Assembly (NCBI RefSeq): GCF_001718415.1
Contig: NZ_CP013378.1
Span: 1,736,001-1,800,000 of the forward strand
Length of the DNA stretch: 64,000 nucleotides
Direction of reading: 5' to 3'
Source of the DNA: Burkholderia pseudomultivorans
GTDB lineage: Bacteria; Pseudomonadota; Gammaproteobacteria; Burkholderiales; Burkholderiaceae
Shown here: positions 1 through 10,343 of the stretch, in pieces
Numbering within the stretch: position 1 is the stretch's first letter
Layout: every line of letters starts with the position of its first letter
The notes under the pieces: model-generated
The model's input: only the letters and a program-made list of their open reading frames with translations
What the model was told of the DNA's origin: nothing
The model's database searches: none
Translations under genes and position numbers: made by a program

Positions 1-206
1 CGCACGCGAATGCGCCAGCCGGTTTCGAACGGCTCCACATGAATGTCGGAAGCGTCGCGCGCGTCTGCCGCGTGCAGCGTATCGGTCAGCAGCCGGACGG
101 CCGGCGCATCGTCGAGCTGCGCGGCGTCGAGCGGGCGGGATGCCGCGGTATCGGAGCGAGCGGGCGGTTGCAGGTGCAACGGCGCCCCTGGAGCGGGAAA
201 GTGCAT
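1..206 (-). CDS. GspE/PilB-type secretion or pilus ATPase, N-terminal fragment (runs off window)
   Basis: The first 68 or so residues of an AAA-type traffic ATPase are encoded here and the gene continues beyond position 1. Near the edge the frame reads ASDIHVEP followed by WRIRVR, which is the conserved N2-domain signature of the GspE/PulE/PilB family, hexameric ATPases that power type II secretion or type IV pilus assembly from the cytoplasmic face. The ATG at 206 is chosen; an in-frame TTG at 248 would add 14 residues, and neither has a convincing ribosome-binding site. The walker motifs lie outside the window, so PilB and GspE cannot be told apart. It follows the CNNM/CorC gene on the same strand after about 95 bases. 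Confidence 0.7.
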   Translation of the reverse strand, partial: MHFPAPGAPLHLQPPARSDTAASRPLDAAQLDDAPAVRLLTDTLHAADARDASDIHVEPFETGWRIRV

Positions 207-300
207 GTGAGCCGGCGCGTCGGCCGCCTGTTGAGCGTGACCGGTCAATGGTCGCGCGTCGCGGGCGGCGCCGGCAGTCGGCCGCTCGGCCAGGTGCCCG

Positions 301-1599
301 TCAGCGGCGGGCGAGCGCCTTGGTGCGCGGTGTCGCACCGCGCGGCTTGAACAGCTTGACGGTGCGCACCGCCTGGTCGTCGCTGCGCATCACTTCGAGC
401 ATCACGTCGCCGATCTTCAGGCAGACGTCGTCTTCGGGGATTTCCTCGAGGATTTCGAGGATCAGGCCGTTCAGCGTCTTCGGGCCGTCGGTCGGCAGCT
501 TCAGGTGCAGCCAGCGGTTCAGTTCGCGCAGCGGCATGCTGGCCGCGACGATGCATTCGCCGTTTTCGTTCCAGCCGCCCGCGCGCTCGCTGCGCGGCAT
601 CGAGGTCGTGAATTCGCCGATCAGCTCCTCGATGATGTCCTCGGGCGTGACGAGCCCTTCGAGTTCGCCGTACTCGTTGACGACCAGCGCGGTGCGTTGC
701 CGGCTTTCCTGGAAATACTGGAGCTGCTGGACGACCGGCGTGCCCGACGGCACGTAGTACGGCTCGGCGAGCAGCGCGCGCAGCGTCTCGCGGTCGAAGT
801 CCTGGTTGTGCAGCGCGGTCAGCGTCTTGCGCACGTGCAGCACGCCGAGCACCTTGTCGATGTCGCCCTCGTAGACGACCAGGCGGTTGTGATAGCAGGT
901 TTCGAGCTGGCGCAGCACGTCGTCGAGCGGCGCGTGGAAATTCAGCGACTCGATCTGGCGGCGCGGCACCATCACGTCGTCGACGGTGATGTTCTCGAGG
1001 TCGAACAGGTTGAGCAGGATGCTGCGGTGCTTGGTCGGCATGAAGCTGCTCGACTCGAGCACGATGGCGCGCAGCTCGTCCGCCGACATCCGCTGGTCGC
1101 GCCCCTTCTTCGTGTTGATGCGCAGCGCCCACAGCACGCCGTTCGCGAGCGCGTTGACGAACCACACGACCGGCTTGAACACGCGCATCAGCGGCGCGAT
1201 CACGAGGCTCGCGGGCAGCGCGATGCGCTCGGGGAACGTCGCGCCGACGATCTTCGGCGCGATTTCCGCGAACACGATGATCAGGAACGCGACGATGCCG
1301 GTCGCGATCGACAGTGCGAGATTGTTACGGCCGAACGTATGCAGCGCGAGCGACGTCGTCAGGACCGGGATGATCGTGTTGAACAGGTTGTTGCCGATCA
1401 GGATCACGCTGAGCAGCAGGTCGGTCCGCGCGAGCAGGCCCTGGGTGGTCTTCGCGCCGAGCGCGCCCTGGCTGGCGAGATGCTTGAGCCGATGGCGGTT
1501 GAGCGCCATCATCGCGGTCTCGGAAATGGAAAAGAAGCTGGAACAGAGGAGAAGCAGGAAGACGGCGCCGATTTGCGCCCATAAGGGAATTTGGTCCAC
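301..1599 (-). CDS. CNNM/CorC (HlyC) family membrane protein with CBS pair
   Basis: A 432-residue protein of the DUF21-CBS-CorC family, proteins linked to magnesium or cobalt efflux and often mislabelled hemolysins. It begins with a hydrophobic segment (about residues 8-28) containing SISETAMMALN, the conserved DUF21 start, followed by two further membrane stretches to about residue 160. A CBS pair follows from about residue 200, beginning with MVPRRQIESL, and the C-terminal 80 residues match the CorC/HlyC transporter-associated domain. The frame stays open to 1701, but the GTG at 1599 gives the start typical of the family (VDQIPLW), and the sequence upstream looks like a promoter region rather than coding. 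Transport function is inferred from the family only. Confidence 0.85.
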   Translation of the reverse strand: MDQIPLWAQIGAVFLLLLCSSFFSISETAMMALNRHRLKHLASQGALGAKTTQGLLARTDLLLSVILIGNNLFNTIIPVLTTSLALHTFGRNNLALSIATGIVAFLIIVFAEIAPKIVGATFPERIALPASLVIAPLMRVFKPVVWFVNALANGVLWALRINTKKGRDQRMSADELRAIVLESSSFMPTKHRSILLNLFDLENITVDDVMVPRRQIESLNFHAPLDDVLRQLETCYHNRLVVYEGDIDKVLGVLHVRKTLTALHNQDFDRETLRALLAEPYYVPSGTPVVQQLQYFQESRQRTALVVNEYGELEGLVTPEDIIEELIGEFTTSMPRSERAGGWNENGECIVAASMPLRELNRWLHLKLPTDGPKTLNGLILEILEEIPEDDVCLKIGDVMLEVMRSDDQAVRTVKLFKPRGATPRTKALARR

Positions 1600-1711
1600 G
1601 CGTCGGAAAGGGCAGTGAAGGACAGGGATGGGGGGAAATATAGCAGAGGCCGGCGGCGGGGATGTGTCGTGCCCGGCCGGGCGGATGCTGCGAACGGACA
1701 AAAAGCGGACG

Positions 1712-1744
1712 AAAAAAAACCGTGCACATCGTGCACGGTTTTTT
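1712..1744 (-). terminator. Rho-independent terminator after tRNA-Pro
   Basis: An 8-bp perfect stem (CCGTGCAC/GTGCACGG) with a 3-base loop is flanked by an A-run on one side and a T-run on the other, so it can act on both strands. It lies 11 bases past the tRNA 3' end on the minus strand and also faces the CNNM/CorC gene upstream region. Confidence 0.8.
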
Positions 1745-1754
1745 GCAAATCTGG

Positions 1755-1828
1755 TCGGGGTGAGAGGATTCGAACCTCCGGCCTCTACGTCCCGAACGTA
1801 GCGCTCTACCAGGCTAAGCTACACCCCG
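1755..1828 (-). tRNA. tRNA-Pro (anticodon CGG)
   Basis: The minus strand folds into a complete cloverleaf of 74 bases. The acceptor stem is CGGGGTG/CACCCCG with discriminator A. The D-arm contains AGCCTGGTAGAG, the anticodon arm is CTACG-TTCGGGA-CGTAG giving anticodon CGG, and the T-arm contains GGTTCGAATCC. No CCA is encoded. A TATAGT element at 1896-1891 on the minus strand is a plausible -10 about 65 bases upstream, with no clear -35. A terminator follows at 1744-1712, so this is a single-tRNA transcription unit. Confidence 0.97.
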
Positions 1829-1972
1829 ATTTGGACTCTTCCGATTTCGCCGTCTTCTTCAAGACCGCTGCGTCGTCGAGCAAGAACATAACTATAACAG
1901 CGCTTTTTCGAAAAAGGAATACTTTGTTGAAGAAATTTTTCGAGACGGGCGCGATGCGTCGACGACTGCCGC

Positions 1973-2968
1973 TTATGACTGCCGCGACGTCGAATACGAG
2001 CACAGCCCGAGCAGGCTTTCCTTGTAGATCGAATCCGGGAACGCGGCAATCGCGGCAGCGGCGGCCTGCGCTTCCTGGCGCGCGCATTCGAGCGTGTGGT
2101 CGAGCGCGCCCGAGCGCGTGATCGCGTCGAAGATCGTGTCGAAGCGGTCGGTGCCGCCCTGTTCGATCGCCTCGCGCGCCAGCGCCGACTGCTCGGGCGT
2201 GCCGCGCTCGATCAGATAGATGAGCGGCAGCGTCGGCTTGCCTTCGCGCAGGTCGTCGCCGGCATTCTTGCCCATCGCCTCGGCGGTGCCCGCGTAGTCG
2301 AGCCAGTCGTCCATGATCTGGAAGGCGGTGCCGATCCGGCGGCCGTATTCGGCCGCGGCGGCTTCGGTCGGCGCGTCGGCGCCCGCGAGCACCGCGCCCA
2401 GGCGGGCCGATGCCTCGAACAGCTTCGCGGTCTTGTAGCGGATCACCTGCATGTAGCGCGTCTCGTCGACGTCGGCGTCGTGCATGTTGAGCAGCTGCAG
2501 CACCTCGCCTTCGGAAATGATGGTGGTCGCTTCGGACAGGATCTCCATCACGCGCATCTTGCCCACGCCGACCATCATCTCGAACGAGCGCGAGTAGAGG
2601 TAATCGCCCACCAGCACGCTCGCCGCGTTGCCGAACAGCGCATTGGCCGTCTGGCGGCCGCGGCGCAGCTCCGATTCGTCGACGACGTCGTCATGCAGCA
2701 GCGTGGCCGTGTGGATGAACTCGACGACGGCAGCCAGCACGTGCCGCTGGTGCGAGGTCTCGCCGAGCGCGCCGGCGACGAGCAGCAGCAATGCCGGACG
2801 CAGCCGCTTGCCGCCCGCGCCGATGATGTACTCGGCGATCTGGTTGATCAGCAGCACGTCGGACGCGAGGCTTTGCCGGATAACGCGATTCACCTGCTCC
2901 ATGTCGCTGGCGATCGGGGCGAGCAGGTGGGCGGCGCTGAGGGTGGGGGAGGCGGTGGACGACGACAT
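1973..2968 (-). CDS. ispB: Octaprenyl diphosphate synthase
   Basis: A 331-residue trans-isoprenyl diphosphate synthase. It condenses isopentenyl diphosphate onto farnesyl diphosphate to make the C40 side chain of ubiquinone. The first aspartate-rich motif DDVVD is at about residues 93-97, preceded by GGKRLRP, and the second, DDWLD, is at about residue 220; both bind the magnesium-diphosphate of the substrates. Length and motifs fit IspB. The gene is divergent from rplU across a 209-base gap, the usual arrangement in proteobacteria. The ATG at 2968 sits 10 bases from further in-frame options but gives the expected N-terminus. Chain length (octa- rather than nona- or decaprenyl) is inferred from the organism group. 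Confidence 0.93.
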   Translation of the reverse strand: MSSSTASPTLSAAHLLAPIASDMEQVNRVIRQSLASDVLLINQIAEYIIGAGGKRLRPALLLLVAGALGETSHQRHVLAAVVEFIHTATLLHDDVVDESELRRGRQTANALFGNAASVLVGDYLYSRSFEMMVGVGKMRVMEILSEATTIISEGEVLQLLNMHDADVDETRYMQVIRYKTAKLFEASARLGAVLAGADAPTEAAAAEYGRRIGTAFQIMDDWLDYAGTAEAMGKNAGDDLREGKPTLPLIYLIERGTPEQSALAREAIEQGGTDRFDTIFDAITRSGALDHTLECARQEAQAAAAAIAAFPDSIYKESLLGLCSYSTSRQS

Positions 2969-3094
2969 GATGATGGAATTGGGTGATGCCGCGGATTATA
3001 AGTCGAATCCGCCATATTCCGGTCTGCCGCACGTTTCGGACCCGCGATTTTGGCCGTCCGGCCGAGGCCTGCGCGCGGCAATCGTCAATCGGCT

Positions 3095-3123
3095 TTGACT
3101 TCGATGCTAACTCTCTGTATAAT
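3095..3123 (+). promoter_or_regulatory. Near-consensus sigma70 promoter of rplU-rpmA
   Basis: TTGACT (3095-3100) and TATAAT (3118-3123) are separated by exactly 17 bases. This matches the sigma70 consensus at 11 of 12 positions and predicts a start near 3130, about 48 bases before the rplU ATG. It fits a heavily transcribed ribosomal protein operon. Confidence 0.85.
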
Positions 3124-3177
3124 CACGCCTTTTCCGCGCGTGGTGTGCGGAAAAATGGATCCAGAGTGAGGTTCTCA

Positions 3178-3489
3178 ATGTACGCGGTCATAAAAACCGG
3201 CGGCAAGCAGTACAAGGTTGCCGTTGGCGAAAAACTGAAAGTAGAACAGATACCGGCTGACATTGACGCTGAAATCACGCTCGACCAGGTTCTCGCAGTG
3301 GGCGAAGGCGAATCGATTAAGTTCGGTACGCCGCTGGTCAGTGGGGCTTCCGTCAAGGCCACCGTTGTGTCGCACGGTCGTCATGCCAAGGTCACCATCT
3401 TCAAGATGCGTCGCCGGAAGCACTACCAAAAGCACGGCGGCCACCGCCAGAACTACACTGAGCTGCGCATCGACGCGATCAACGCGTAA
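3178..3489 (+). CDS. rplU: 50S ribosomal protein L21
   Basis: A 103-residue protein starting [14 protein letters not shown], the invariant L21 N-terminus, and ending with the conserved [14 protein letters not shown] segment that contacts 23S rRNA. Length equals that of the E. coli protein. The frame is open 195 bases upstream, but the ATG at 3178 is fixed by homology and preceded by GTGAGG. It is the first gene of the rplU-rpmA operon, read from the strong promoter at 3095, with rpmA starting 24 bases downstream. Confidence 0.98.
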   Translation: MYAVIKTGGKQYKVAVGEKLKVEQIPADIDAEITLDQVLAVGEGESIKFGTPLVSGASVKATVVSHGRHAKVTIFKMRRRKHYQKHGGHRQNYTELRIDAINA

Positions 3490-3513
3490 GCGCCTCGGTA
3501 AAGGAGCAATCAG

Positions 3514-3777
3514 ATGGCACACAAAAAGGCAGGCGGCTCTTCCCGGAACGGCCGCGACTCCGAGTCGAAACGTCTCGGCGTGAAAGTGTACGGCGGCCAG
3601 GCGATCAATGCCGGCGGCATCATCGTGCGTCAGCGCGGCACGCGCATGCACGCTGGCGAGAACGTCGGCATGGGCAAGGATCACACCCTGTTCGCGCTGG
3701 TCGACGGCCACGTGAAGTTCGCGACCAAGGGCGCGGACAAGAAGCATACGGTCATCGTCGTCCCGGCGGCTGCCTAA
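3514..3777 (+). CDS. rpmA: 50S ribosomal protein L27
   Basis: An 87-residue basic protein beginning [19 protein letters not shown], the classical L27 N-terminus whose tail reaches the peptidyl transferase centre. The body contains [10 protein letters not shown] and [10 protein letters not shown], both conserved. AAAGGAG lies just upstream of the ATG. It is co-transcribed with rplU and followed by a strong terminator at 3808, so obgE probably has its own promoter. The N-terminus is not of the cleaved Firmicutes type. Confidence 0.98.
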   Translation: MAHKKAGGSSRNGRDSESKRLGVKVYGGQAINAGGIIVRQRGTRMHAGENVGMGKDHTLFALVDGHVKFATKGADKKHTVIVVPAAA

Positions 3778-3807
3778 GTTCAGGCACCCACGGGCTTCGT
3801 AGCCGAA

Positions 3808-3838
3808 AGGCCCCGCAGTCTTCGCGGGGCCTTTTTTT
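3808..3838 (+). terminator. Terminator of rplU-rpmA
   Basis: A 9-bp stem (AGGCCCCGC/GCGGGGCCT) with a 7-base loop is followed by seven T residues, 30 bases after the rpmA stop. This is a textbook intrinsic terminator. Confidence 0.92.
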
Positions 3839-3961
3839 ATTTGGCCGGCGGTCGCGTGCGCGTGACCGCCGGTTGCGCGCGTCCGCGCTCGATCGGCCGA
3901 ACGGCAGATTGTTCAAGCACGCAGGCGCGCGGCACAATAGCGGAAATACTGGGCGGAGTGA

Positions 3962-5074
<1,113 letters not shown>

Positions 5075-5173
5075 GCGGCGCCGAAGCGGCCTGAAGTGCG
5101 CCGGACACGCGTCCGGCGCCGGAATTCAATCGCGCCCGGCCGGGCAGGCATCAGATACAGGAGACAGCGCACG

Positions 5174-6292
5174 ATGCGTTCGATCATCGCGGATTCGAAG
5201 CGATTGGTGGTGAAGGTGGGTTCCAGCCTCGTGACCAACGACGGCAAGGGGCTCGATCATGCTGCGATCGGCCGCTGGGCCGCGCAGATCGCTGCGCTGC
5301 GCGCGCAGGGCAAGGAAGTCGTGCTCGTCAGCTCGGGTGCGATCGCCGAAGGCATGCAGCGGCTCGGCTGGAGCAAGCGGCCGCGCGAGATCGACGAGCT
5401 GCAGGCGGCCGCTGCGGTCGGCCAGATGGGGCTCGCGCAGGTCTACGAGAGCCGCTTCACCGAGCACGGCATCCGCACCGCGCAGATCCTGCTCACGCAT
5501 GCCGACCTCGCGGATCGCGAGCGCTACCTGAATGCGCGTTCGACGCTGCTCACGCTGCTGCGGCTTGGCGTCGTGCCGATCATCAACGAGAACGACACGG
5601 TCGTGACCGACGAAATCAAGTTCGGCGACAACGACACGCTCGGCGCACTCGTCGCGAACCTGATCGAAGGCGATGCGCTGATCATTCTCACCGATCAGTC
5701 GGGATTGTTTACCGCGGATCCGCGCAAGGACCCGTCCGCGACGCTGGTCGCGGAGGCGAACGCGGGTGCGCCGGAGCTCGAGGCGATGGCGGGCGGCGCG
5801 GGCTCGAGCCTCGGCCGCGGCGGGATGCTGACGAAGATTCTCGCGGCGAAGCGCGCGGCCCATAGCGGCGCGAACACCGTGATCGCGAGCGGTCGCGAAG
5901 CCGACGTGCTCGTGCGCCTTGCCGGCGGCGAGGCGATCGGCACGCAGCTGATCGCGCGCACCGCGCGGATGGCGGCGCGCAAGCAGTGGATGGCCGACCA
6001 CCTGCAGGTGCGCGGGCACGTCGTGATCGATGCCGGCGCGGTCGAGAAGCTGACGGCCGGCGGCAAGAGCCTGCTGCCGATCGGCGTGACCGACGTGCAG
6101 GGTGCGTTCGCGCGCGGCGAGGTGATCGCGTGCGTCGGCCCCGACGGGCGCGAAGTGGCGCGCGGCCTGACGAACTACAGCAGCGCCGAAACCAAGCTGA
6201 TTCACCGCAAGCCGAGCGCCGAGATCGAGACCGTGCTCGGCTACATGTTGGAGCCCGAACTGATCCATCGCGACAACCTCGTGCTGGTGTGA
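5174..6292 (+). CDS. proB: Glutamate 5-kinase with PUA domain
   Basis: A 372-residue enzyme catalysing ATP-dependent phosphorylation of L-glutamate, the first step of proline synthesis. The amino acid kinase domain spans about residues 1-255, beginning [12 protein letters not shown] and including VSSGAIAEG and NENDTV (substrate binding) and [10 protein letters not shown]-terminal PUA domain follows from about residue 275 ([14 protein letters not shown]). The ATG at 5174 is preceded by CAGGAGACA. The frame is open further upstream, but the homologous start is clear. Proline feedback inhibition is expected from the family, not visible here. A terminator lies 40 bases after the stop. Confidence 0.97.
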   Translation: MRSIIADSKRLVVKVGSSLVTNDGKGLDHAAIGRWAAQIAALRAQGKEVVLVSSGAIAEGMQRLGWSKRPREIDELQAAAAVGQMGLAQVYESRFTEHGIRTAQILLTHADLADRERYLNARSTLLTLLRLGVVPIINENDTVVTDEIKFGDNDTLGALVANLIEGDALIILTDQSGLFTADPRKDPSATLVAEANAGAPELEAMAGGAGSSLGRGGMLTKILAAKRAAHSGANTVIASGREADVLVRLAGGEAIGTQLIARTARMAARKQWMADHLQVRGHVVIDAGAVEKLTAGGKSLLPIGVTDVQGAFARGEVIACVGPDGREVARGLTNYSSAETKLIHRKPSAEIETVLGYMLEPELIHRDNLVLV

Positions 6293-6332
6293 CCGCGCCC
6301 GGCCCTGCATCGGCTCGCCGGTCGCGCAGATG

Positions 6333-6361
6333 AAAAAGCCCGCATCGTGCGGGCTTTTTTT
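6333..6361. terminator. Bidirectional terminator between proB and the CNP1-like gene
   Basis: AAAAAGCCCGCA-TCG-TGCGGGCTTTTTTT forms a stem with A- and T-runs on opposite sides, so it can end transcripts from proB on the plus strand and from the convergent CNP1-like gene on the minus strand. Confidence 0.9.
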
Positions 6362-6407
6362 CCAACGGCGAGGCGAGCCGGCGGCGCAGGGCCGCGCGGC
6401 GCCATGC

Positions 6408-6965
6408 TCAGCGCATCTGGCTCATCGCGGTGCGGTGGAAGCGGATGTTCTCGAGGATCTGCTGGGTCGTGCCCTGCGGCATCTTGTTCGAGCACAGGTA
6501 GTCCTGGTACAGCGCCGAGTGGTAGGCGTTCAGCTCGCCGTTCTCGATGCGCCGCCAGTCGTTCTCGACCGTGCGGTCCCATGCGTCGTGATCCGAATTC
6601 AGGCCCGCGTACTGGCGCCATTCGTAGGTATCGCAGCGGATGCCCTCGTAGTTCACGTTGCGCGCGCCCGCCGGGCTCGTGATGACGACCGTGTAGCGCA
6701 CGACGCCGTCGCTGCCGACCGCGAGCGACTTCGCATCGACGAAAAACTTCAGCGGCGTGTTCTGCGACACGTTGAACGGCAGCAGGTCGGCCGTCTGCGG
6801 CAGCGCGGGCAGCGTATCGACCGTGTTTTCCTTCCAGTTGCCCTGGCGGTCCAGCAGATACACGAATGCGCTGTCATCCTTGTTGGTCGGGGCCTTCGAA
6901 TTCGCGCAGCCGGCCAGCGCGGCCACCGCGGCGATCGATGCGAGCGCGAGAGCAATCGCTTTCAA
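6408..6965 (-). CDS. CNP1-like family lipoprotein
   Basis: A 185-residue secreted lipoprotein: a short basic start, a hydrophobic segment of about 15 residues and the lipobox LAGC with Cys at about residue 19. The mature part has the CNP1-like (DUF3280-type) pattern VVRYTVVITSPAGARNVNYEG, RCDTYEWRQYA and the C-terminal half with WRRIENGELNAYHSALYQDYLC, a family widespread in beta-proteobacteria without an established function. I choose the TTG at 6965 because GAGGA lies at the right distance and the signal sequence then begins MKAIALALAS. The ATG at 7016 would put the rppH terminator hairpin inside the coding sequence, which is unlikely. It follows rppH on the same strand. Confidence 0.8.
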   Translation of the reverse strand: MKAIALALASIAAVAALAGCANSKAPTNKDDSAFVYLLDRQGNWKENTVDTLPALPQTADLLPFNVSQNTPLKFFVDAKSLAVGSDGVVRYTVVITSPAGARNVNYEGIRCDTYEWRQYAGLNSDHDAWDRTVENDWRRIENGELNAYHSALYQDYLCSNKMPQGTTQQILENIRFHRTAMSQMR

Positions 6966-6979
6966 TATGCATTCCTCGT

Positions 6980-7010
6980 AAAAAAAGGGCGCGACACCAT
7001 GGTCGCGCCC
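6980..7010 (-). terminator. Terminator of rppH
   Basis: On the minus strand a 9-bp stem (GGGCGCGAC/GTCGCGCCC) with a short loop is followed by seven T residues. It sits 20 bases after the rppH stop and just before the CNP1-like gene, so much of rppH transcription should stop here. Confidence 0.85.
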
Positions 7011-7029
7011 GGTCATGCAGTTCGATTCG

Positions 7030-7677
7030 TCACTTGCCGACGATCACGCGGGGCGGCATCTCGTCGAGCGTGCTCGCCTCCACTTCGATCTCGGAACAGA
7101 CCACCGATGTGTCGACAATCGTCAGCGTCTGCTGGGGCTGGGCGCCGACGACGCGCGGATAGCGCGACAGACGCGGCCCGCGCGGCTTTTCGGCTCGCTG
7201 CGCCGGGCGGCGCAGGAAGCGCGACAGTTCCGTCAGCGCCAACTGATAGACATCCCGCTTGAACTCGATCACCGCATCGAGCGGCACCCAGTACTCGTTC
7301 CAGCGCCACGCATCGAACTCCGGGTGATCGGTCGCGCGCAAGCAAATGTCGCAATCGCGTCCGACCATCCGCAGCAGGAACCAGATCTGTTTCTGGCCGC
7401 GGTAATGGCCGCGTACTTCACGCTTGATGAACTTGTCAGGCACCTCGTAACGCAACCAGTCGCGTGTGCGGCCGATTATCTTGACGTGTTCCGGATGCAG
7501 ACCCGTTTCCTCGTGCAATTCCCGGTACATCGCCTGCATGGGGGTCTCGCCGTACTTGATCCCACCTTGAGGAAACTGCCAGGAGTGCTCGCGGAGCCGT
7601 TTGCCCCAAAACACCTCGTTGCGCGCGTTCAAGAGGATGATGCCGACGTTCGGGCGAAAGCCTTCACGATCCAGCAT
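7030..7677 (-). CDS. rppH: RNA pyrophosphohydrolase (Nudix)
   Basis: A 215-residue Nudix hydrolase that removes pyrophosphate from mRNA 5' ends and so starts RNase E-dependent decay; formerly called an Ap4A hydrolase. It opens with [17 protein letters not shown], shared by all RppH, and the Nudix box [20 protein letters not shown] is at about residues 38-57. The residues [14 protein letters not shown] before it contact the 5' triphosphate. The C-terminal 50 residues, Arg- and Pro-rich then hydrophobic, extend beyond E. coli RppH, as is usual in beta-proteobacteria. It is divergent from proS. A TATAAT-like -10 occurs on the minus strand at 7716-7711. Confidence 0.94.
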   Translation of the reverse strand: MLDREGFRPNVGIILLNARNEVFWGKRLREHSWQFPQGGIKYGETPMQAMYRELHEETGLHPEHVKIIGRTRDWLRYEVPDKFIKREVRGHYRGQKQIWFLLRMVGRDCDICLRATDHPEFDAWRWNEYWVPLDAVIEFKRDVYQLALTELSRFLRRPAQRAEKPRGPRLSRYPRVVGAQPQQTLTIVDTSVVCSEIEVEASTLDEMPPRVIVGK

Positions 7678-7855
7678 ACAACCACCTTCGAATCCTTTAA
7701 AATTGCTTTGATTATAAACAGATAACGGGCGCTGCGCACCGTGCCGGAGCGAATCCGCGCGGGGCGTGCCGGCTGAATTGCCCCTGATTTGTCTGCTAAG
7801 TCATCTGCGCCATTGCCGTTCGCCGCGCGCAGCTTTTTCACCTTGAATCTTTTTC

Positions 7856-7883
7856 GGGCGCCCCGCCTGGGGGCGCCGTTTTT
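7856..7883 (+). promoter_or_regulatory. Terminator-like hairpin in the proS leader (possible attenuator)
   Basis: GGCGCCCC (7857-7864) pairs with GGGGCGCC (7870-7877) and is followed by G and five T residues, ending 12 bases before the proS ATG. It has the form of an intrinsic terminator but lies in the leader of the gene downstream. The proposed role in attenuation is inference. Confidence 0.45.
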
Positions 7884-7895
7884 GGAACCGTCCGC

Positions 7896-9632
7896 ATGAA
7901 AGCTTCCCGTTTCTTTATCGGCACCCTGAAAGAGGCACCCGCCGACGCAGAGATCGTCAGTCACAAGCTGATGGTGCGCGCCGGCATGATCCGTCGCGTC
8001 GCCGGCGGCATCTACAACTACCTGCCGGTCGGCCTGCGTTCGATTCGCAAGGTCGAGGCGATCGTGCGCGAGGAAATGAACCGGGCGGGCGCCCTCGAAC
8101 TGCTGATGCCGGCCGTGCAGCCGGCCGAGCTGTGGCAGGAATCGGGCCGCTGGGAGCAATACGGCCCCGAGCTGCTGCGCTTCAAGGACCGCAAGGACAA
8201 CGACTTCGTGATCGGGCCGACGCACGAGGAAGTCGTCACCGACATCGCGCGCAACCAGATCAAGAGCTACCGGCAGATGCCGGTGAACTTCTACCAGATC
8301 CAGACGAAGTTCCGCGACGAGATCCGCCCGCGCTTCGGCGTGATGCGCGGCCGCGAATTCATCATGAAGGACGCGTACTCGTTCGACAAGGATGCCGAAG
8401 GCCTCAACGAGTCGTATCGCAAGATGTACGAGGCCTACGTGCGCATCTTCACGCGCCTGGGCCTCGAGTTCCGCGCGGTCGCGGCCGACAGCGGCTCGAT
8501 CGGCGGCAACTTCTCGCACGAGTTCCACGTGATCGCCGATACGGGCGAGGACGCGATCGCCTATTGCCCGACCTCCGAGTTCGCGGCGAACGTCGAGGCG
8601 GCAGAAGCGCTGTCGCTGATCGCCGAGCGTGCGGCGCCGGCCGAAGCGATGGAGAAGGTCGCGACGCCCGGCAAGGCGAAGTGCGAGGCGGTTGCCGAAC
8701 TGCTTGGCATTCCGCTCGAGCGCACCATCAAGTCGATCGTGCTGGCAACCGACAACGAGGGCGCCGAGCCGACGATCTGGCTCGTGATGCTGCGCGGTGA
8801 CCACGACCTGAACGAGATCAAGGTGTCGAAGCTGCCGGGGCTGAAGAACCACCGCTTCGCGACCGAGCAGGAAATCGTCGAGTGGTTCGGCACGCCGCCG
8901 GGCTACCTCGGCCCGGTCGGCACGAAGAAGCCGGTCAAGGTGATCGCGGATCGCACGGTCGCGAACATGAGCGATTTCGTGGTCGGCGCGAACGAGGTCG
9001 ACTATCACATCGCGGGCGTGAACTGGGGCCGCGACCTGCCGGAGCCGGAGGTCGCCGATGTCCGCAACGTGAAGAAGGGCGATCCGTCGCCGGACGGCAA
9101 GGGCGTGATCGACATTTGCCGCGGCATCGAGGTCGGCCACGTATTCCAGCTCGGCACCAAGTATTCGGAAGCGATGGGCGCGACGTTCCTCGACGAATCG
9201 GGCAAGCCGCAGCCGATGCTGATGGGCTGCTACGGGATCGGCGTGACGCGCATTCTCGGCGCGGCGATCGAACAGAACTTCGACGACAAGGGCATCATCT
9301 GGCCGGAGTCGATCGCCCCGTTCGAGGTCGTGCTGTGCCCGATGGGCTACGACCGCAGCGACGCGGTCCGCGAAGCGGCCGACAAGCTGTACGCGGAGTT
9401 GAGCGCGGCCGGCATCGACGTGATCCTCGACGATCGCGGCGAGCGCCCGGGCGTGATGTTCGCCGACTGGGAACTGATCGGCGTGCCGCATCGCGTCGTG
9501 ATCGGCGAGCGCGGGCTCAAGGAAGGCAAGATCGAGTACCAGGGCCGCCGCGACGCCGAAGCGACGCTGCTGCCGGCGGATGCCGTCGCGGCGACGGTCG
9601 CGGAGAAGATCCGCGCGGCGCTCGCGCACTAA
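7896..9632 (+). CDS. proS: Prolyl-tRNA synthetase (bacterial type, with editing domain)
   Basis: A 578-residue class II aminoacyl-tRNA synthetase charging tRNA-Pro. Motif 1 ends around [24 protein letters not shown], motif 2 is [21 protein letters not shown] at about 140, and motif 3 [13 protein letters not shown] is at about 450. An insertion domain of about 180 residues between motifs 2 and 3 (about residues 225-405) is the YbaK-like domain that hydrolyses Ala-tRNA-Pro. The anticodon-binding domain forms the C-terminus ([12 protein letters not shown]). The leader carries a terminator-like hairpin at 7856. The MarC-type gene starts 21 bases downstream. Confidence 0.97.
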   Translation: MKASRFFIGTLKEAPADAEIVSHKLMVRAGMIRRVAGGIYNYLPVGLRSIRKVEAIVREEMNRAGALELLMPAVQPAELWQESGRWEQYGPELLRFKDRKDNDFVIGPTHEEVVTDIARNQIKSYRQMPVNFYQIQTKFRDEIRPRFGVMRGREFIMKDAYSFDKDAEGLNESYRKMYEAYVRIFTRLGLEFRAVAADSGSIGGNFSHEFHVIADTGEDAIAYCPTSEFAANVEAAEALSLIAERAAPAEAMEKVATPGKAKCEAVAELLGIPLERTIKSIVLATDNEGAEPTIWLVMLRGDHDLNEIKVSKLPGLKNHRFATEQEIVEWFGTPPGYLGPVGTKKPVKVIADRTVANMSDFVVGANEVDYHIAGVNWGRDLPEPEVADVRNVKKGDPSPDGKGVIDICRGIEVGHVFQLGTKYSEAMGATFLDESGKPQPMLMGCYGIGVTRILGAAIEQNFDDKGIIWPESIAPFEVVLCPMGYDRSDAVREAADKLYAELSAAGIDVILDDRGERPGVMFADWELIGVPHRVVIGERGLKEGKIEYQGRRDAEATLLPADAVAATVAEKIRAALAH

Positions 9633-9653
9633 GCGCACCGACCGGGGAACACG

Positions 9654-10256
9654 GTGGAATACACCTTTCTGTCGGCCACCGTGCTTCTCGTGCTGATCAC
9701 CGATCCGCTCGGCAACATCCCGCTGTTCATCTCGGCGATGCGCGACGTGCCGCGCGAGCGGCGCGTGAAGCTGATCCTGCGCGAGGTGGGGATCGCGTTC
9801 GTGATCCTGCTGTTCTTCATGCTGGTCGGCGACCGCTTCCTGCGGATGATGAGCCTGACCGACCTGTCGCTGCGGCTCGGCGGCGGCATCGTGCTGTTCC
9901 TGATCGCGCTGCGCATGATCTTCCCGCACCCGGACGGCGCGCTCGGCAACGATCCGCGCGCGGGCGGCGAGCCGTTCATCGTGCCGCTCGCGATTCCGGC
10001 GCTCGCGGGGCCGTCCGCGCTCGCGACGGTGATGCTGCTGACGTCGCAGGGGCCCGGCAAGATGCTCGAATGGGTCGGTGCGCTGACGGTCACGATGATC
10101 GTCTGCGCGGTCACGCTGGTGCTGGCCGAGCGGATCCAGCAGTGGATCGGCGAGCGCACGGTCGCGGCGTTCGAGCGGCTGATGGGGCTCGTGCTGGTCG
10201 CGATCTCGGTCGAGATGATGCTGGGCGGCATCCGCGCGTTCGTCCACCAGCTGTAG
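9654..10256 (+). CDS. MarC family integral membrane protein
   Basis: A 200-residue protein of about six membrane spans. MEYTFLSATVLLVLITDPLGNIPLF and the middle segment VPLAIPALAGPSALATVMLL carry the two conserved DPxGN/PxxxGP-type signatures of the MarC/UPF0056 family. The family was once tied to multiple antibiotic resistance in E. coli, but that link was not supported later, and the function is unknown. The GTG at 9654 is used, with GGGGAAC upstream. It lies 21 bases after proS and before a bidirectional terminator, so it is probably co-transcribed with proS. Confidence 0.88.
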   Translation: MEYTFLSATVLLVLITDPLGNIPLFISAMRDVPRERRVKLILREVGIAFVILLFFMLVGDRFLRMMSLTDLSLRLGGGIVLFLIALRMIFPHPDGALGNDPRAGGEPFIVPLAIPALAGPSALATVMLLTSQGPGKMLEWVGALTVTMIVCAVTLVLAERIQQWIGERTVAAFERLMGLVLVAISVEMMLGGIRAFVHQL

Positions 10257-10279
10257 GGCAACTGCGGCACGAACGGATG

Positions 10280-10320
10280 AAAAAAGCGGCGCTCCGGGCA
10301 ACCGGGCGCCGCTTTCTTCT
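10280..10320. terminator. Bidirectional terminator between marC-like gene and hpt
   Basis: AAAGCGGCGC (10283-10292) pairs with GCGCCGCTTT (10306-10315), with a second CCGG/CCGG stem inside. A- and T-rich flanks allow it to end both convergent transcripts. Confidence 0.8.
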
Positions 10321-10343
10321 TGATGTGCTGCGAGGCGGGGCGA

